A stretch of DNA of 64,000 bases. It comes from Ornithodoros turicata. Lineage: Eukaryota; Arthropoda; Arachnida; Ixodida; Argasidae. The position numbers and the translations under genes were made by a program. Shown here in pieces: positions 1 through 9,554 of the stretch (position 1 is its first letter; every line of letters starts with the position of its first letter). The stretch is taken from contig NW_026999484.1 of NCBI RefSeq assembly GCF_037126465.1, forward strand, positions 89,216 to 153,215. The letters run 5' to 3'. The notes below the pieces were generated by a model that saw nothing but the letters and a program-made list of their open reading frames with translations, did no database searches and was not told the DNA's origin.

Positions 1-56
1 GGGCTGCTGCGGCTGCTGCCGCGCGATGGGGGCACCAAGATCCCGACGCCGGGACA
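1..56. repeat. Short GC-rich repeat shared with 9209-9251
   Basis: The first 54 bases (CTGCGGCTGCTGCC then CGATGGGG and GCCGGG) closely match 9209-9251, just left of the first satellite unit. LINE sequence begins at about 57. It may be the 5' part of another LINE copy running off the left edge, but only about 50 bp is visible. Confidence 0.5.
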
Positions 57-588
57 GTTTTACGAGCTGATCTGTAAACAATAGCACCATAATCGAGTTT
101 TGAGCGAATGCAAGACATGTAGATGCGGTGTAGAACCTCGTGGTCTGCGCCCCATGATCTGTGAGACATGACTTTGAGTAAATTGAGGGACTTCATACAC
201 TTTCCCTTTAGGCGCCTTATATAGGGTCTAAAAGTCAGCTTGCTGTCAATTATGAGGTCAAGGAATGTGTGCTCGTGTTTGACAGTGATGACCTGATCAT
301 TCATTTGGAGTGTGGGATCAGGGAAAGCACCCCTTACCCTGAAGAATGGCACACAGACAGTTTTGTCAGGTGAAAACCTGAAGTCGCTCTCCGAAGACCA
401 TTTTGTTAACATGTTTACACCAAGCTGAAGCTAGCTTTCACATCTAGAGAGGCTCGTACAGCAACAGGATATTTGTATATCATCTACATACAAGGAATAT
501 GTCACAGTAGGTGGGCTGGCATTGGCAACAGAGTTCATTTTGACAATGAAGAGCGTAACACTAAGAACTGATCCCTGGGGAACACCGT
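57..588 (-). pseudogene. LINE ORF2: RT catalytic core and thumb
   Basis: The continuation left of gypsy-1 reads GVPQGSVLS, then SLYVDDIQIS, which is the YxDD catalytic box, followed by SDFRFSPDKTVCVPF, KHEHTFLDLIIDSKLTF, and MSHRSWGADHEVLHRIYMS: the standard LINE RT thumb order. One stop follows the YVDD box. The homology stops at about 57, so the RT C-terminus and 3' UTR are missing or displaced. Confidence 0.75.
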
Positions 589-734
589 TGTGGGAGCTAA
601 GATAGAAGCGACCACAAGGGACTAGGATCGGGTGAGAAGTGTCTTTAATGGAACCGGGTAAGGCCAGCGGCCGGGTGCGCGAGATGCCGTCTTTTTCCTT
701 GAGCCAGGCACCGATGGCGCTGCTAGCCGCCACA
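589..734 (-). repeat. gypsy-1 3' LTR
   Basis: 146 bp, TG...CA ends in minus orientation, matching 4539-4684. A purine-rich tract (GGGGGAGTG on the minus strand, at about 735-750) lies just inside and would serve as the polypurine tract priming plus-strand synthesis. Confidence 0.85.
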
Positions 735-751
735 GACACTCCCCCGGCCAG

Positions 752-2054
752 TCACGGAGTGGTTCGGACCAAGTGCGGAGACCAGTGGACGTGGCGTGGG
801 ACAGGGTCGTGAGATTTCGTACTCGGCTGGTCGGGGAAGTTGACACTGTGGAGGTGACTGTCAGGTGCGTCGAGATACGCAGGTTTGAGGCGGTCCAATG
901 AGACGGTGTCTTCACGGCCGGCGATGTCGAGCGTGAAGAATTTTGAGGCGCGCTTGAGGACTTTGTAAGGGCCAAGGTACGGAGGCTGGAGGGAAGAACG
1001 CATGCCGTCGTGGCGGATGAGACGGCACGGAGACGCGTGGTCGATGTCCTTGTGGATGAAAGGGGAGGGGGCCCAAGAAAGACGCGGGGGAACCGGGCGG
1101 ATGTCACGGAAAGTCACGCAGCTGCTGCAGAAAGGCGTCGGTACTGATGGGAGCGGCTGGATGAGTAGCGAAGAAAGCGCCGGGGAGATGGAGGGTGGTA
1201 CCATAGACAAGCTCAGCTGAGGAGCAGTGTAAGTCAGCCTTGAGAGCGGCGCGAAGGCCGAGGAGTACCAGTGAAATGTTAGCCACCCAAAGTGTTGGAT
1301 CGGCTTGCGGAGCGGCTGATGGGAGCGAATTTACCGATGGAGGCGCTCAACGATGCCGTTACTGGAAGGGTGGTACGCGGTGGTCCTGTGCCTCGTCGAG
1401 CCAAGCAATCTGAGGACGTCGTTGAACAGGTTGGACTCGAATATGCGGCCTCGGTCCGACGTGACGGTTTCGGGAACTCCAAATCGGAAGACCCATACTG
1501 ACAGGAAGGTTCGTTCAACGGCGTCAGCGGTAACGTCCTGGATCCGTTGTGCTTCCGGCCAGCGCGTGCAGCGATCGATGCAGGTAAATAGATACCGGAA
1601 ACCACGAGAAGGGGTCAGTGGCCCGAAAATGTCCACATGGACATGTTGGAAACGATGAGAGGGAGGCAGAAAGGCTTGCACAGAGGTGACTGTGTGTCTG
1701 CCGATTTTCGCTCGCTGGCAAGCCAGGCAGAGCGAGTCCAGCCAAGCCGGATGTCCGAGTTGATGCGAGGCCAAATGAAGCGTTGGCAAGCAAGACGCTG
1801 AGTGGCACGAATTCCTGGGTAAGAAGGTGCATGAAGTATTTTGAAGATGGAAAAACGAAATTGCTCGGGCACGTAGGGACGTGGGGAGCCAGTAGATGTG
1901 TCACAAGCAAGGGTTGTGTCCGCATATGGGGTGTGGACATCTTGAATGTCCAAGGATGAGCCAGAGCGGAGTTGTTGCAGCACTGGGTCATCGGTTTGCG
2001 CCGCTGCCAGCGCGGAAAAGTCGACGGTAGGTGGTAACTGCAAGACAGACGCAA
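752..2054 (-). pseudogene. gypsy-1 integrase
   Basis: From right to left: an N-terminal linker (DDPVLQQLRSGSSLD), a degenerate zinc-binding region ending CLACQRAKIGRHT, and a DDE catalytic core with VHVDIFGP (first Asp), TSDRGRIFES (second Asp) and SSNGIVERLHR (Glu). The C-terminal part follows near 1250-850 with SSAELVYGTTLHLPG and PPYLGPYKVLKR ending LDRLKPAYLD. At least two frameshifts separate core and C-terminal domain. The role would be inserting element cDNA. Confidence 0.75.
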
Positions 2055-2167
2055 TTTGAGCGCGGGAGAGGCGTCAGCTGCGGCGTTTTGGGCTCCCGTA
2101 ATGTGGCGGATGTCAGTTGTAAATGCTGCTATATATGCGAGCTTTTATCATAATTATCGAAAATTTA

Positions 2168-2974
2168 TCATACCGAGAAATTCCCGCAACTTCTCCTGTG
2201 TTGAGGGCAGTGGAAAATCACGGACAGCCTGAACTTTGGTTGGAAGAGGGTGGATGCCGTCTTGAGAAACGAGGTGTCCGAGGAACTCCAGTTGTTGTAC
2301 GCCGAAGAGACACTTGCCGGGATTAATGATGAGTCCGTACTGCTGGAGCCTGGTGAAGAGCTCGCGAAGGTGCTGGCAATGATCTTCTGAGTTGGGCTCG
2401 CGACCAAGATGTCATCGATGAAACAGTTAGGGAGGCATCGGATAACTTCGTCGACGAAAAGCTGAAAGGACTGCGCCGCATTCCTGAGACCGAAGGGCAT
2501 ACGGAGATACTCGAAAAGCCCAAAAGGCGTAGTAATGGCCGTCTTCGCGATACTGTCGGGGTGCATGGGAATTTGGTGATATGCTTTCACAAGGTCTATC
2601 TTTGAGAAGGTGGTTGATCCGTGGAGAGAGGCCGCGAAGTTGTGAATATGGGGAATGGAGTATCGATCAGGAATAGTGACTCGATTAAGTGCGCGGTAAT
2701 TTCCGCATGGTCTCCAGTCCCCGGTCTTTTTGGGGACCATATGAATCGCTGACGCCCAACTGCTGGATGATGGTCTGACGATTCCGAGGTCAAGCATATG
2801 CTTGAACTCGGAGCGCGCAATCTTGAGCTTCTCGGGTGCGAGGCGTCTAGGTCGAGTGAACACAGGAGGGCCGGTGGTCTCGACGTAGTGTAGCGGACTC
2901 TGGAGGACCACAACGACGACAACGATGGCCACGCGCATGGAGCACCCGCTTCTCAGTTCCACCGGCGCGGCCAT
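2168..2974 (-). pseudogene. gypsy-1 reverse transcriptase
   Basis: An open stretch of 268 codons includes the RT fingers and palm in order: [53 protein letters not shown] (first catalytic Asp), [15 protein letters not shown], and [10 protein letters not shown] (catalytic Asp pair). After this box the frame is lost: the text up to 2168 is out-of-frame RT, and RNase H is not recognisable before the integrase begins at about 2050. A copy with this lesion could not replicate alone. Confidence 0.75.
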
Positions 2975-3439
2975 GGAGATAGGCCACCGTCATCGCCTCT
3001 CCGTGGCATACCGTCATCGCCGGTCAGGGCTCATGTAGAGGAAGACCACCGTCCTCTACAGTAGTGGAAGACGCTGTGCTTGATGGGTTTCAAGTCATTG
3101 GCTGGGGACGTGATATCGGGAAAGTCGACGAGGATAGAGTCGTACGGTGCCGTGACTGACGGGCGCAGGACTGGGATTGCGGACGATCGTATGCAGGTAG
3201 AAACGCCCGTGACGCGGAGCGTTGTGGCTTCGTCGAGCAACCCCCAGTGGCGCATGTTGACGGCGAGGTTGAAATAGCTTAGGAAATCTGCGCCGAGGAT
3301 TGGGTGAGTGACATTAGCGATCAGAAATACCCAGCGGAATGTGCGTCGCAGGCCGAGGTCGAGGGTAAGACTGCGTGCTTCATACGTGGTGATGGGGGTC
3401 TTGTTGGCAGCTTGGAGGAAAGGGCCGGATGAGGAGCGG

Positions 3440-3690
3440 CGGAGGTCAGTTGGTGAAGGAAGGAGGGATGATGCTGACTTCGGCACCGGTATCTATAAGG
3501 AAGGAGACTTTGGAGATGCGATCAGCGATGAAAAATAGGTGATCTTGGTGAGGACCAGCAACGGGGGTCGCCTTTAGTTGCCGGTGCCCGGGTTTCCCTG
3601 AAATATGCAGGGTTCTTGGCACTTCGTGGCGGCCTTGCCGAAGTGTGCGTGGTACCAGCAAAGTTGATATTGGGGACGATTAGGGGAAGA
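3440..3690 (-). pseudogene. gypsy-1 Cys-rich knuckle and aspartic protease
   Basis: A Cys/His segment reading YHAHFGKAATKCQEPC near 3660-3600 is followed by VSFLIDTGAEVSIIPPS at about 3510-3460. The DTGA box is the retroviral-type aspartic protease active site, which cleaves the gag-pol polyprotein. The protease continues in a shifted frame to GADFLSYFNLAVNM near 3290. Frame changes between knuckle, active site and C-terminal half show the gene is broken. Confidence 0.65.
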
Positions 3691-3741
3691 GGAACGGTAA
3701 CGGGAAGGGCGCGGTCGTTGCGGGCTAGGAGAACGTGGACG

Positions 3742-4495
3742 TCAAGAGACGGTGGCAACTGGGTCGAAGTGCTGATCTGAGTCGCAGGTTTCAGGCATAG
3801 ATAGGCGCGACACGATGGCGGAAAGACCCTTTCCGTTCAGTTCGTAGGGTGTCGCAGGAGGAGCAGACAGGTGGACTGGGAGTTGGTAGGGGGGGGGGAC
3901 GGGGTCACTAGGGTGTGATGGAATAATGGCATTGGTGCCGCAAAACTGTGGCGTTGCTTCCATAATGCGATCGGCGAGTTCTGATAGATCGCAAAGCGAC
4001 ACGGTTGGAGACGCCGAAAGGATCATTCGTAACGTGTGCGGTAGCCGTTGGAGAAATAATTCGAGGAGTACTGAATCGTCTGGGGCTGAGGACTCGCTGC
4101 CAAGGAGATGGTACATTCGACGTAAGAACTGGCTGGGAGTGCGGTCACCTAATTCTTCAGTGATGAGCAAATGGAGTAATCTCTGTTATAGAGACTCGAA
4201 GAGGCGTTGAATGAGTTGAGTCTTCGGGGTGTCGTAAGGGTTGGTATCGGGAGGTTTAATGACAATGTCGCGTACTTGAGCTATAATGGGAGCAGTAAGG
4301 GATGTCAAGACATGGTGATACCTTGACTGCTGTCTGGTAATGTGCCGTTTGGCGAATTCGGCTTCTACGAGGACGAACCAGGGTGCGGGATCATTTGCCC
4401 AGAAACTCGGCAGCTTCAGTTCTGTGACATTGACCTGGGCAGAAGGGCGTGCTGTTGAGAAGCTGTTGGGGTTGCGGATTGAGCCATGGCTGACC
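3742..4495 (-). pseudogene. gypsy-1 gag
   Basis: The gag-like region is open only from 4170 to 3742; upstream, to about 4495, stops interrupt recognisable sequence. The block reading EELGDRTPSQFLRRMYHLLG is the conserved capsid segment and has a close counterpart in gypsy-2 (DLSDRRPSQFLRHMQ). The following LQRLPHTLRMILSAS and LSELADRIME fit the same family. Gag forms the particle around element RNA. Broken by stops and probably non-functional. Confidence 0.65.
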
Positions 4496-4519
4496 AGTGA
4501 TGATAGAAGGTGCGGGCGA

Positions 4520-4536
4520 TCACGTTCGGGTCACCA
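4520..4536 (-). promoter_or_regulatory. gypsy-1 tRNA primer-binding site
   Basis: Two bases inside the 5' LTR the minus strand reads TGGTGACCCGAACGTGA, starting with the TGG that pairs with a tRNA 3' CCA end. gypsy-2 has the near-identical TGGTGACCCGAACAATG at the same place, so both probably use the same tRNA. Confidence 0.7.
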
Positions 4537-4538
4537 AT

Positions 4539-4684
4539 TGTGGGAGCTAAGATAGAAGCGACCACAAGAGACTAGGATCGGGCGAGAAGTGTCTTTAATG
4601 GAACCGGGTAAGACCAGCGGCCGGGTGAGCGAGATGCCGTCTTCTTGCTTGAGCCAGGCACCGATGGCGCTGCTAGCCGCCACA
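4539..4684 (-). repeat. gypsy-1 5' LTR
   Basis: 146 bp copy of 589-734 with a few substitutions. It is followed inward by a primer-binding site at 4520-4536 and outward by TCGT and LINE sequence. Confidence 0.85.
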
Positions 4685-5995
4685 TCGTTTTCCTGCACGA
4701 AAGGTCGAGAGAGGGTTGTTCCAACTCTGCCTCTGAATGTTCTCTCCCGAAGGAAGTCAGCGATGCAGTGGGGCAGAGGGCCACGTATTCCAAATTCATG
4801 CAAATCCCGGAGAATGCCGTATCGCCATGCCGTATCATAAGGCTTCTCGAGATCAAATAATATGGAAATGCAATGTTGCTTTCATGCAAAGGCTTCTCTA
4901 ATTATTGTCTCCAAACGCAACAGATGGTCCGTGGTAGAGCATGCAGTTCTGAATCCACACTGGTACCGATCTGAGCACTTATTTTCTTCGAGGTAGTGTA
5001 TTAGACGGTTGTTCACCATATGTTCGAAGGTTTTGCCCAGGTAACTTCTGAGCGCTATAGGCCTGTAACTGCTGGGGTTAAATGGATCTTTCCCTAGTTT
5101 TTAAAAAATGAATGATTATTGCTTCCTTCCAATGGGATGGGAGACGGCCTTCATTCCAGATCGAGTTAAAGAGACAAAGCAAGCATTCTTGAGCTGCTGG
5201 TGCCACGTGTTCTAACATGCTGTAAGTGATACAGTCTGGCCCTGGAGCAGTCTGTTTTGACGCAGACAGAGCTCTTAAAAGTTCCGTCATGTTGAAGGGT
5301 TTGTTGTATGCACAGCAGTCACCAGTGCCGTACACAATGTTGCGTTTTTCAGTAGAGTTCTTTAGCTCTAAGAATTCATTGCTGTAGTGGGAAGACGACG
5401 ACACATTCTGGAAGTGTTCTCCCAGGGCGTCACCCTGTTCTTCTAAAGTCTCTCAAACAATGCCATTTTTCTGAAGAAGGGTGACAGAGAAGCAGGTATA
5501 ATCACATTTGATTTTTCTGATCCTATCCCATACCACTTTTGCTGGTGTATTTGAAGTTAAGGAAGACACGAACACCTTCCAAGAGTCCCGTTTTGGTTGT
5601 TTTCGTGTCCATCTCGCCTTAGCTCTGGCTCTTTTGAACAGCAGTAGATTTGCTAGTGTAGGATACCTTGGGAACCGACCCCATACACGGTTTTGTTCCT
5701 TTATCGCCTCTTCGCAGTCATTTGTCCACCAGGGTTTGCAACACCTGGGGAGGTGACCCTGGTCTGCCGAATAGACCTAGTGGCGTCTTTTATTACCATG
5801 TCCACAAATAAATCATTGGCCTCGTCAATATCCATTCTCTGCAACGATGCCAACAACTGAGTGGTTTCCTCTTGAAAAGACACCCAGTCTGCTAAGTCTG
5901 TTTTTCACCGGGGCGGTCGCGTAATTAAAGATTCAGATAGAAGGCGGAGTTTGAGCACCACAGGAAAGTGGTCGCTACTGTAAGGATTGTTGTCC
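4685..5995 (-). pseudogene. LINE ORF2: endonuclease tail and N-terminal half of RT
   Basis: From right to left: SDHFPVVLKLRLL, the last conserved strand of an APE-type endonuclease; the linker containing KPWWTNDCEEAI and RARAKARWTRKQ; then RT fingers/palm with LLRALSASKQTAPGPD, SHWKEAIIIHFLK, the RPIALRSYLGKTFEHMV block, and YQCGFR followed by TTDHLL. A frameshift lies near the basic tract at about 5100 (TTTTTAAAAAATG), and a stop interrupts the block before the first catalytic Asp region. The ORF is cut at 4685 by the 5' LTR of gypsy-1 and resumes at 588. Confidence 0.7.
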
Positions 5996-6352
5996 ACACA
6001 CGAGTCTATGTTCTGGAAGAGACATACAGCACAGAAAGAAAGACCAATGGCTGAAAATGATTGTGAAGCACACTGTATAATGCTCTTGGAACTCATCACA
6101 AGCGTTGAGAGAAAGAGGAGGAGCAAGAGCTGACTTATACTCCGGAGAAGTAAAGACTGTGAGATTAATTTGTGCACCAGTGTGTAATAATTAAGGAGGC
6201 TGTTTCCTTGGTGGAGGAATCCGTTGCTGTTCTTTTGTTTTGGCGCCCTTACCTCTTCCACCATTCTTGTTTCCTCTCTGCTCTTTACTAGGAGTGAACC
6301 CTGGCAAACTTGATGACGTCTTCTGCGATAAGCAGTCGTCGTCGTCAACATC

Positions 6353-7505
6353 CATACTCTGTGTTGCATTTTGAGACGGGTGCTTTGAAATCCCGTCCCA
6401 AATAGAGGGAGTTGCGGACCTCCTCAGAGGCTCCGGCAGTCTCTGCCTTGCCGTTTTGTTGTGTGGCCACTGAAGAGCAGACCTCAGTGACCTTCTCTTT
6501 GCCTTGAAGAGTGTGGAGTGGAGGCCCAGAGGTCTGGGTCTCCACTGAAACTCTGAGTGGTGCCACTCCCCTGCGCGCCACTTCACAGAAATTTCCTTTT
6601 CTCTGGAACTCTAACTGTGCTCTTGCCGCTCGGTATGGAATGTTCTGTTCGGTCTTTATTTTGAGTACTTGTTTTTCTTCCTTCCAGAGAGGACAGGATC
6701 TGGAAAATGCTGGTGGCTACCCTCACAGTTTGTGCATCGTACATCATTAGAACAAGTCTCTGAAGAGTGATCCTTTCCAGCAGACTTTGCACAGACAGCC
6801 TACCCACGGCACACCTGCGAACCGTGGCCAAATCGCTGGCACTTGTAACAGCGTCTGGGGTAGGGGATCCACGCTTTGACATGGCAGCTTACATATCCGG
6901 CCTTTATGGTTGTTGGAAGACTGTCAAGTTGAAAACAGAGTACAATGTGCTTAGTTGGAATCATTTATCCGTCGCTTCTCATCGACATTGTCTTTGCTGA
7001 AATGGCACCCTGCTTCCTTAGGCCCTCGTCAAGTTCCAGCTCAGTGCACGAGAGCAACTGATCTTCAGAAACGACGCCTTTGATTGTATTGAGGATTCTG
7101 TGTGGAGAAGTGGTCACGGCAATGCCGTCAATGTTTCTTAGTGAAAGAAGTGCCAGACTCTGCTCCTTTGTCTCAATCTGAACTTGCAGACCACCAGTTC
7201 TCAGTGTTTTCGCATTGTATCTTTTACCTATTGTTGTCTCTAGTGTCTTTCCAACAACTAATGGTGACATTTTTCCAAGTGGCTTTTATTCTTCATCAGA
7301 GTGAACAACAATATCCTTCGCAAACCAGGACTCTGAATTGGTTTCGAAGTTGTTGAAGCTTTTTGTTCCATCGGTGCGGAACCGTTTCCGGTTCCGACAA
7401 TTGTGTTTTGGGTTGTTGTTCTCCATACAAGAAAACTAGCAATTCAGTGCAGAGACCCTGCCGCCCACCACGGAGCCCAACCAGGGGACCATGCCCAGCC
7501 AGCAC
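6353..7505 (-). pseudogene. LINE ORF1 (nucleic-acid chaperone-like) remnant
   Basis: Fragments in different minus frames form one ORF1-like product. The N-terminal stretch is 7505-7296. The central part (7270-6965) carries TIGKRYNAKTLRTGGLQVQI and IAVTTSPHRILNTIKG, typical of the RNA-binding gag-like proteins of Jockey/I elements. A zinc-knuckle region near 6870-6720 reads RCYKCQRFGHGSQVC followed by a second Cys-rich motif, and a low-complexity tail ends near 6353. At least two frameshifts separate the blocks, so no intact protein is made. The family role is coating element RNA for retrotransposition. I assign the family from motif order, not from a search. Confidence 0.65.
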
Positions 7506-7666
7506 GGTAACAGGTGTCTCTGCACGATACCCAAGTGTACTTTCTGGAGGGTGAAGGACTACCCAAGGTTGACCCTTGCCGCTAAAGAAGGTGAAAGAGG
7601 AAGGCGGGGTAGAAGAGAAGGTAGAAAGAAAAAGTAATGAAAAGGGGGATGGCGACTAGCTGAATA

Positions 7667-7816
7667 TGTAGGAAACTATCCCAGCTAGAGATAAAAGAGA
7701 CACGTCCGGCCAGCGAGCCCAAAAACGAAAGACTGATTTATTCTGCACGGCCTCACGCTGAGGCGCGATGCGTGGGCGGCGCTAGCTGACCGGCTTCGTC
7801 GTCGGCAGTCACCACA
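7667..7816 (-). repeat. gypsy-2 3' LTR
   Basis: Matches 8886-9028 with a few substitutions and a small length difference near CGAAAGAC. It ends CACCACA on the plus strand. A purine-rich minus-strand tract (GTGGGGGGGCAG) adjoins at 7817-7832, the expected polypurine tract position. Confidence 0.8.
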
Positions 7817-7861
7817 GCTGCCCCCCCACCCTCTCAGTGTGGTGACGGTACGGGAAGGTTA

Positions 7862-8377
7862 TCATGTCTTCAGATGAGAGGGCGCATGGGGTACGTAGTC
7901 ACCCCAGGTGACGTGCTTCACCTGTACAGGCATAGGAGGCGCTGGAAAGGCTTGTCCGGAGAGGGAGGAAACGGGAGGAGCGTGGTCTATGAATGCAGGC
8001 TTTTGCCTGTCGATGGAGACGGATTGATGTTGGCCGTGGACATCGATGACAAAAGTCTTGGGGGAAAGGCGCAGAACCGTGTAAGGCCCAGAATACGGAG
8101 GCTCGAGTGCGCGACGAAGACGATCCGTCCGGAGGAAAACGTGCGACGTTGTACCCAATTCCGACGGGACGAAGGGAGGTGATGATGCCACCGCTCGGGT
8201 CGAAGTGAACTGAAGCGTAGCAAAAGCTTGTCTGAGGCGGGCGAGGTAAGCAGGCTGATCCGTGCAGGGGACGGATGAAGGTACAAAGACGTCGGCGGGC
8301 AGGCGGAGCGGGGTTCCATATACCAGCTCCGCCGACGAACAGCCAAGACCGACTCTAACTGCTGCGCGGATGCCCAA
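7862..8377 (-). pseudogene. gypsy-2 integrase C-terminal part
   Basis: Open frame of 171 codons with GCSSAELVYGTPLRLPADVF, HVFLRTDRLRRALEPPYSGP, YTVLRLSPKTFVIDVHG and SIDRQKPAFID. This is the same C-terminal domain as in gypsy-1 (AELVYGTTLHLPG, PPYLGPYKVLKR, LDRLKPAYLD), but from a clearly different subfamily. The DDE core is absent. Confidence 0.7.
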
Positions 8378-8414
8378 TAGGATGGACGGGAGGTGATCCG
8401 ACTAGCTCGCACGA

Positions 8415-8882
8415 TCACCGTGGGCCATAATGGCTTGTTTGAGGTGACGATGGAAACGTTCCACCAGGCCGTTGCATGTGACGCAAGAATTGCGATGGGC
8501 GCCTATCCGAAAGGTCCTCTGCGGACAAGAGTTGCTGAAGGCGCTTGCGTTCTGAGGCGGTAGTGCGTTCGATGATAGCCGCCTTCAGCGTATCGTACGG
8601 CATAGGAGGGGTTGTACCACAGAGGATGTCAGCGATTTCTGTAGCAATGTCTGGGGGTAATACCGAGACGACATGAGAGTACCTCGTAACTTGTGAAGTG
8701 ATACCAGCCAGATGAAATTGGCGCTCTACTTGTGAAAACCAAACGTTTGGGTTGGCGTTCCAGAAGGGCGGGAGCCGTACTGCTATGTGTCCAACGCTAG
8801 GGCGAGAGGCAGGGTCGTTGCGGTCTCTTGTATCGTTGTGGGCCCCTGTCGGAGGCGCAGCGTGTTCCATTGTTCGGGTCAC
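8415..8882 (-). pseudogene. gypsy-2 gag N-terminal part
   Basis: Minus-strand open frame of 155 codons starting MTRTMEHAAPP. It contains VRLPPFWNANPNVWFSQVE, the typical start of the arthropod gypsy gag domain, then DIATEIADILCGTTPPMPYD, ERKRLQQLLSAEDLSDRRP and SQFLRHMQ. After SQFLRHMQ the sequence jumps to unrelated residues and stops, at the internal deletion joint. It keeps the capsid N-terminal region but has no nucleocapsid knuckle. Confidence 0.65.
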
Positions 8883-8885
8883 CAG

Positions 8886-9028
8886 TGTGGGAAACTATCC
8901 CAGCTAGAGATAAAACAGACACGTCCGGCCAGCGAGCCCAAAGAATGATTTATTCTGCACGGCCTCGCGCTGAGGCGCGATGCGTGGGCGGCGCCAGCTG
9001 ACCGGCTTCGTCGTCGGCAGTCACCACA
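8886..9028 (-). repeat. gypsy-2 5' LTR
   Basis: 143 bp, TG...CA, paired with 7667-7816. The primer-binding site lies at 8868-8884 (minus-strand TGGTGACCCGAACAATG). Confidence 0.8.
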
Positions 9029-9260
9029 AATAATCCTGGCCGGGCCTCCCAGGACCACCCGACTATGGGAAGCAGGGGCCAAAGCGGTGTGTTGCTTTCG
9101 CGGAGGGGCCCCGAAGGGTCCTAAACAACCTCCAGGTCCACTCAACCACCAGGGTCCCCTTTCCCCAGACACGGGAGAGCCACGCACAGCTATACGTATT
9201 GGTCTCCCTCCTGCGGCTGCTGCCGTGCGATGGGGGGGCCATGTTCCCGATGCCGGGCGA
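9029..9260. other. GC-rich spacer without recognised gene
   Basis: Between the gypsy-2 target duplication and the first satellite unit. Its last 45 bases resemble 1-56. No ORF with recognisable motifs on either strand; it may be LINE 5' UTR. Confidence 0.4.
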
Positions 9261-9554
9261 GCATCTGGGGAACAAACTCACGAAGTAAGGGGTAATGGCA
9301 GGGGAAACTACTGTGTTCTATCGATAGCTAAATAAACGCCATTCTGCTTATTCGACGCTTTTCTCCCACATAAGGATCGTGCATCTGAGGAGCAAACTCA
9401 CAAAGTATGGGGTAACGGCAGGGGAAACGGCAGGGGAAACTACTGTGTTCTTTCGATACCCAAATCAACGCCATTCTACTCATCCGACGCTTTTCTCCCA
9501 CATTAGGATCGTGCATCTGAGGAGCAAACTCAGGGGAAAATACTGTGTTCTTTC
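9261..9554. repeat. sat-1 array 1 (left edge, degenerate units)
   Basis: About two and a half units of the 120 bp satellite, more diverged than elsewhere (GATAGCTAAAT and GATACCCAAAT in place of GGTAGCCAAAT), as expected at an array edge. One unit has an internal duplication of GGCAGGGGAAAC near 9417-9442. Element A begins straight after CTTTC at 9554. Confidence 0.9.

Larger units (their letters stand above)
589..4684 (-). mobile_element. Ty3/gypsy LTR retrotransposon (gypsy-1)
   Basis: Two near-identical 146 bp LTRs (589-734 and 4539-4684) bound gag, protease, RT and integrase remnants, all on the minus strand. In element orientation the LTRs begin TGTGGCGG and end CTCCCACA. Flanks are CCGT on the left and TCGT on the right, a 4 bp target duplication with one change. 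It sits inside the LINE RT gene. The LTRs differ by only a few substitutions, so the insertion is fairly recent, yet the internal region has stops and seems to lack RNase H (AT-rich joint near 2110-2170). Confidence 0.85.
57..7666 (-). mobile_element. Jockey/I-type LINE, decayed, split by gypsy-1
   Basis: Minus-strand non-LTR retrotransposon. Reading right to left there is a gag-like ORF1 (about 7505-6353), the tail of an apurinic endonuclease domain (SDHFP near 5970-5982), the linker, and a reverse transcriptase. The RT is broken at 588/4685 by gypsy-1: the part reading RPFVQEN lies right of it and GVPQGSVLS left of it, and together they rebuild the usual LINE RT motif. Many frameshifts are present and most of the endonuclease is missing. 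The 5' limit is uncertain; 7556-7666 carries no clear ORF and gypsy-2 begins at 7667. Orientation is opposite to the R2-type elements further right. Confidence 0.75.
7667..9028 (-). mobile_element. Internally deleted gypsy element (gypsy-2)
   Basis: Bounded by LTRs of about 150 bp (7667-7816) and 143 bp (8886-9028), both TG...CA, with a perfect 4 bp duplication AATA at 7663-7666 and 9029-9032. Only the gag N-terminus and the integrase C-terminus remain, joined at about 8420-8480; protease, RT, RNase H and the integrase core are gone. Both LTRs, the primer-binding site and the target duplication are preserved, so this copy moved as a deleted, trans-mobilised element or lost its middle after insertion. 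Confidence 0.85.

Noticed and set aside
3889..3898. G run in gypsy-1 as part of the same homopolymer phenomenon
   Set aside because: Only ten bases long and in a different element class; not clearly the same effect.
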